From positions 1 to 22,235 of the forward strand of contig JBNKHG010000081.1 in the NCBI GenBank assembly GCA_050290225.1: a stretch of 22,235 nucleotides of DNA, written 5' to 3'. Under the pieces are notes generated by a model. The model searched no databases and was not told the origin of the DNA. It saw only the letters and a list, made by a program, of their open reading frames with translations. This DNA comes from JBNKHG01 sp050290225 (GTDB lineage Bacteria > Pseudomonadota > Gammaproteobacteria > Pseudomonadales > Cellvibrionaceae). Positions 21,142-22,235 of this stretch are shown piece by piece; position 1 is the stretch's first letter; every line of letters starts with the position of its first letter. Position numbers and translations under genes: made by a program.

Positions 21142-22235
21142 ATGTTTGATAAAACTCAAACCATCGAAACCTTTGATCCCGAATTGTGGGCGGCGATCCA
21201 GAATGAAGAGCGCCGTCAGGAAGAGCATATCGAGCTGATTGCTTCCGAAAACTACACCAGCCCTATGGTGATGGTGGCCCAGGGGACCAAACTGACCAAC
21301 AAGTACGCCGAAGGCTACCCCAGCAAGCGCTACTACGGTGGCTGTGAGTATGTGGATCAGGCCGAGGCGCTGGCCATCGAGCGCGCCAAGCAGCTGTTCG
21401 GTGCCGACTACGCCAATGTCCAGCCCCACTCCGGTTCCCAGGCCAATAATGCCGTCTATGCCGCCCTGTGCGCCCCTGGCGACACTGTCCTGGGTATGAG
21501 CCTGGCCCATGGTGGACACCTGACCCACGGCGCCAAGGTCAACTTCTCGGGCAAAATCTACCACTCCGTCCAATACGGCCTGAATCCGGAAACCGGGCAA
21601 GTGGACTACGACGAGATTGAAAACCTGGCTGTCGAGCACAAGCCGAAAATGATCGTTGCCGGTTTCTCCGCCTACTCCCAGGTGATGGATTGGGCCCGCT
21701 TCCGCGAAATCGCCGACAAAGTGGGTGCTTACCTGATGGTGGATATGGCCCATGTGGCTGGCCTGATCGCCGCTGATGAGTACCCCAACCCTGTGCCCTA
21801 TGCTGACGTGGTCACCTCCACCACGCACAAGACCCTGCGCGGTCCCCGTGGCGGTCTCATCCTGGCCCGGGCCAACGAGGAGATCGAGAAGAAACTCAAC
21901 TCCGCTGTCTTCCCCGGCGGTCAGGGCGGCCCGCTGATGCACGTTATCGCGGCCAAGGCTGTAGCCTTTAAAGAAGCCTTGACCGACGATTTCAAGGTTT
22001 ATCAGCAGCAGGTGGTGAAAAACGCCAAGGCCATGGCTGCCACCTTTATTGAGCGCGGTATCAATATCGTCTCCGGCGGTACAGAAAACCATTTGATGCT
22101 GGTGGATCTGATCGGCAAGGAATACACCGGTAAAGACGCCGATGAGGCCCTGGGCCGCGCCAATATCACTGTCAACAAGAATGCGGTCCCCAACGATCCG
22201 CGCTCACCGTTTATCACCTCTGGCCTTCGTGTGGG
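21142..22235 (+). CDS. glyA: Serine hydroxymethyltransferase, 3' end outside the window
   Basis: 364 codons are visible from ATG 21142 to the right edge, out of about 417-420 in the family. Clear GlyA features are IELIASENYTSP, NKYAEGYPSKRYYGGC, PHSGSQANNAVY, VDMAHVAGLIAA, and the PLP-binding lysine in VVTSTTHKTLRGPRGG, then FPGGQGGPLMHV. The enzyme interconverts serine and tetrahydrofolate with glycine and methylene-tetrahydrofolate, the main one-carbon source. A -10-like TACAAT lies at 21085-21090, but its -35 region is poor. I see no folded glycine or THF riboswitch in the 52-bp leader after it. The gene is separate from the valine operon, lying beyond the palindrome at 20975-21006. Confidence 0.97.
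   Translation, partial: MFDKTQTIETFDPELWAAIQNEERRQEEHIELIASENYTSPMVMVAQGTKLTNKYAEGYPSKRYYGGCEYVDQAEALAIERAKQLFGADYANVQPHSGSQANNAVYAALCAPGDTVLGMSLAHGGHLTHGAKVNFSGKIYHSVQYGLNPETGQVDYDEIENLAVEHKPKMIVAGFSAYSQVMDWARFREIADKVGAYLMVDMAHVAGLIAADEYPNPVPYADVVTSTTHKTLRGPRGGLILARANEEIEKKLNSAVFPGGQGGPLMHVIAAKAVAFKEALTDDFKVYQQQVVKNAKAMAATFIERGINIVSGGTENHLMLVDLIGKEYTGKDADEALGRANITVNKNAVPNDPRSPFITSGLRV

Overview
The window looks like a chromosomal segment of a gammaproteobacterium. The core genes (RadA, a MapZ-like PilZ protein next to RadA, EttA, a valine-catabolic operon and GlyA) suggest a marine or cellulolytic Cellvibrionales-type or pseudomonad-related organism. This is inferred from gene order and protein flavour; there is no rRNA to confirm it. 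Positions 1-4653 are visibly A+T-richer than the G+C-rich remainder, which marks an accessory block beside ordinary chromosome.

Positions 1-4653 are a decayed chromosomal integron damaged by nested insertion sequences. An IS66-family end (1-140) is inserted inside an IS110-family transposase (141-759). That element in turn sits in the attC site of an integron cassette, of which only the GTTAGGC half-site remains (774-780). Three leftward-reading cassettes follow, told apart by two complete attC sites. Cassette C carries a small immunity-like protein, cassette B a membrane-anchored PD-(D/E)XK nuclease-like protein, and cassette A two coupled genes: a DGQHR-domain protein and a partner of unknown function. 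To their right lie the attI crossover point, a leftward Pc-like promoter, a perfect LexA box, and a crippled intI gene with an in-frame internal deletion and no C-terminus. The cassettes can still be transcribed, but the local integrase cannot work. The two-gene cassette A is the best candidate for an undescribed, possibly anti-phage, system.

Positions 4708-6583 hold a leftward pair for replication or restart: a protein with three tandem DnaT-type domains and, overlapping it by 89 nt, a lambda P-like helicase-loader protein. A 240-bp compound tandem-repeat tract (6878-7117) separates them from radA. Next comes a c-di-GMP and translation block: radA, two PilZ genes in tandem, ettA, and a PAS-PAS-GGDEF-EAL protein with all key motifs.

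Positions 14022-20919 form a valine (isobutyryl-CoA) degradation locus. An AraC-type regulator is divergent from five co-directional genes: a CoA-acylating-type aldehyde dehydrogenase, isobutyryl-CoA dehydrogenase, enoyl-CoA hydratase, 3-hydroxyisobutyryl-CoA hydrolase and 3-hydroxyisobutyrate dehydrogenase (mmsB). Together they would take isobutyryl-CoA through methacrylyl-CoA, 3-hydroxyisobutyryl-CoA and 3-hydroxyisobutyrate to methylmalonate semialdehyde. The usual mmsA is absent, and an EutE/SauS/AdhE-type dehydrogenase stands at the head of the operon instead. A rho-independent terminator just before it hints at attenuation or a small RNA. The window ends inside glyA.
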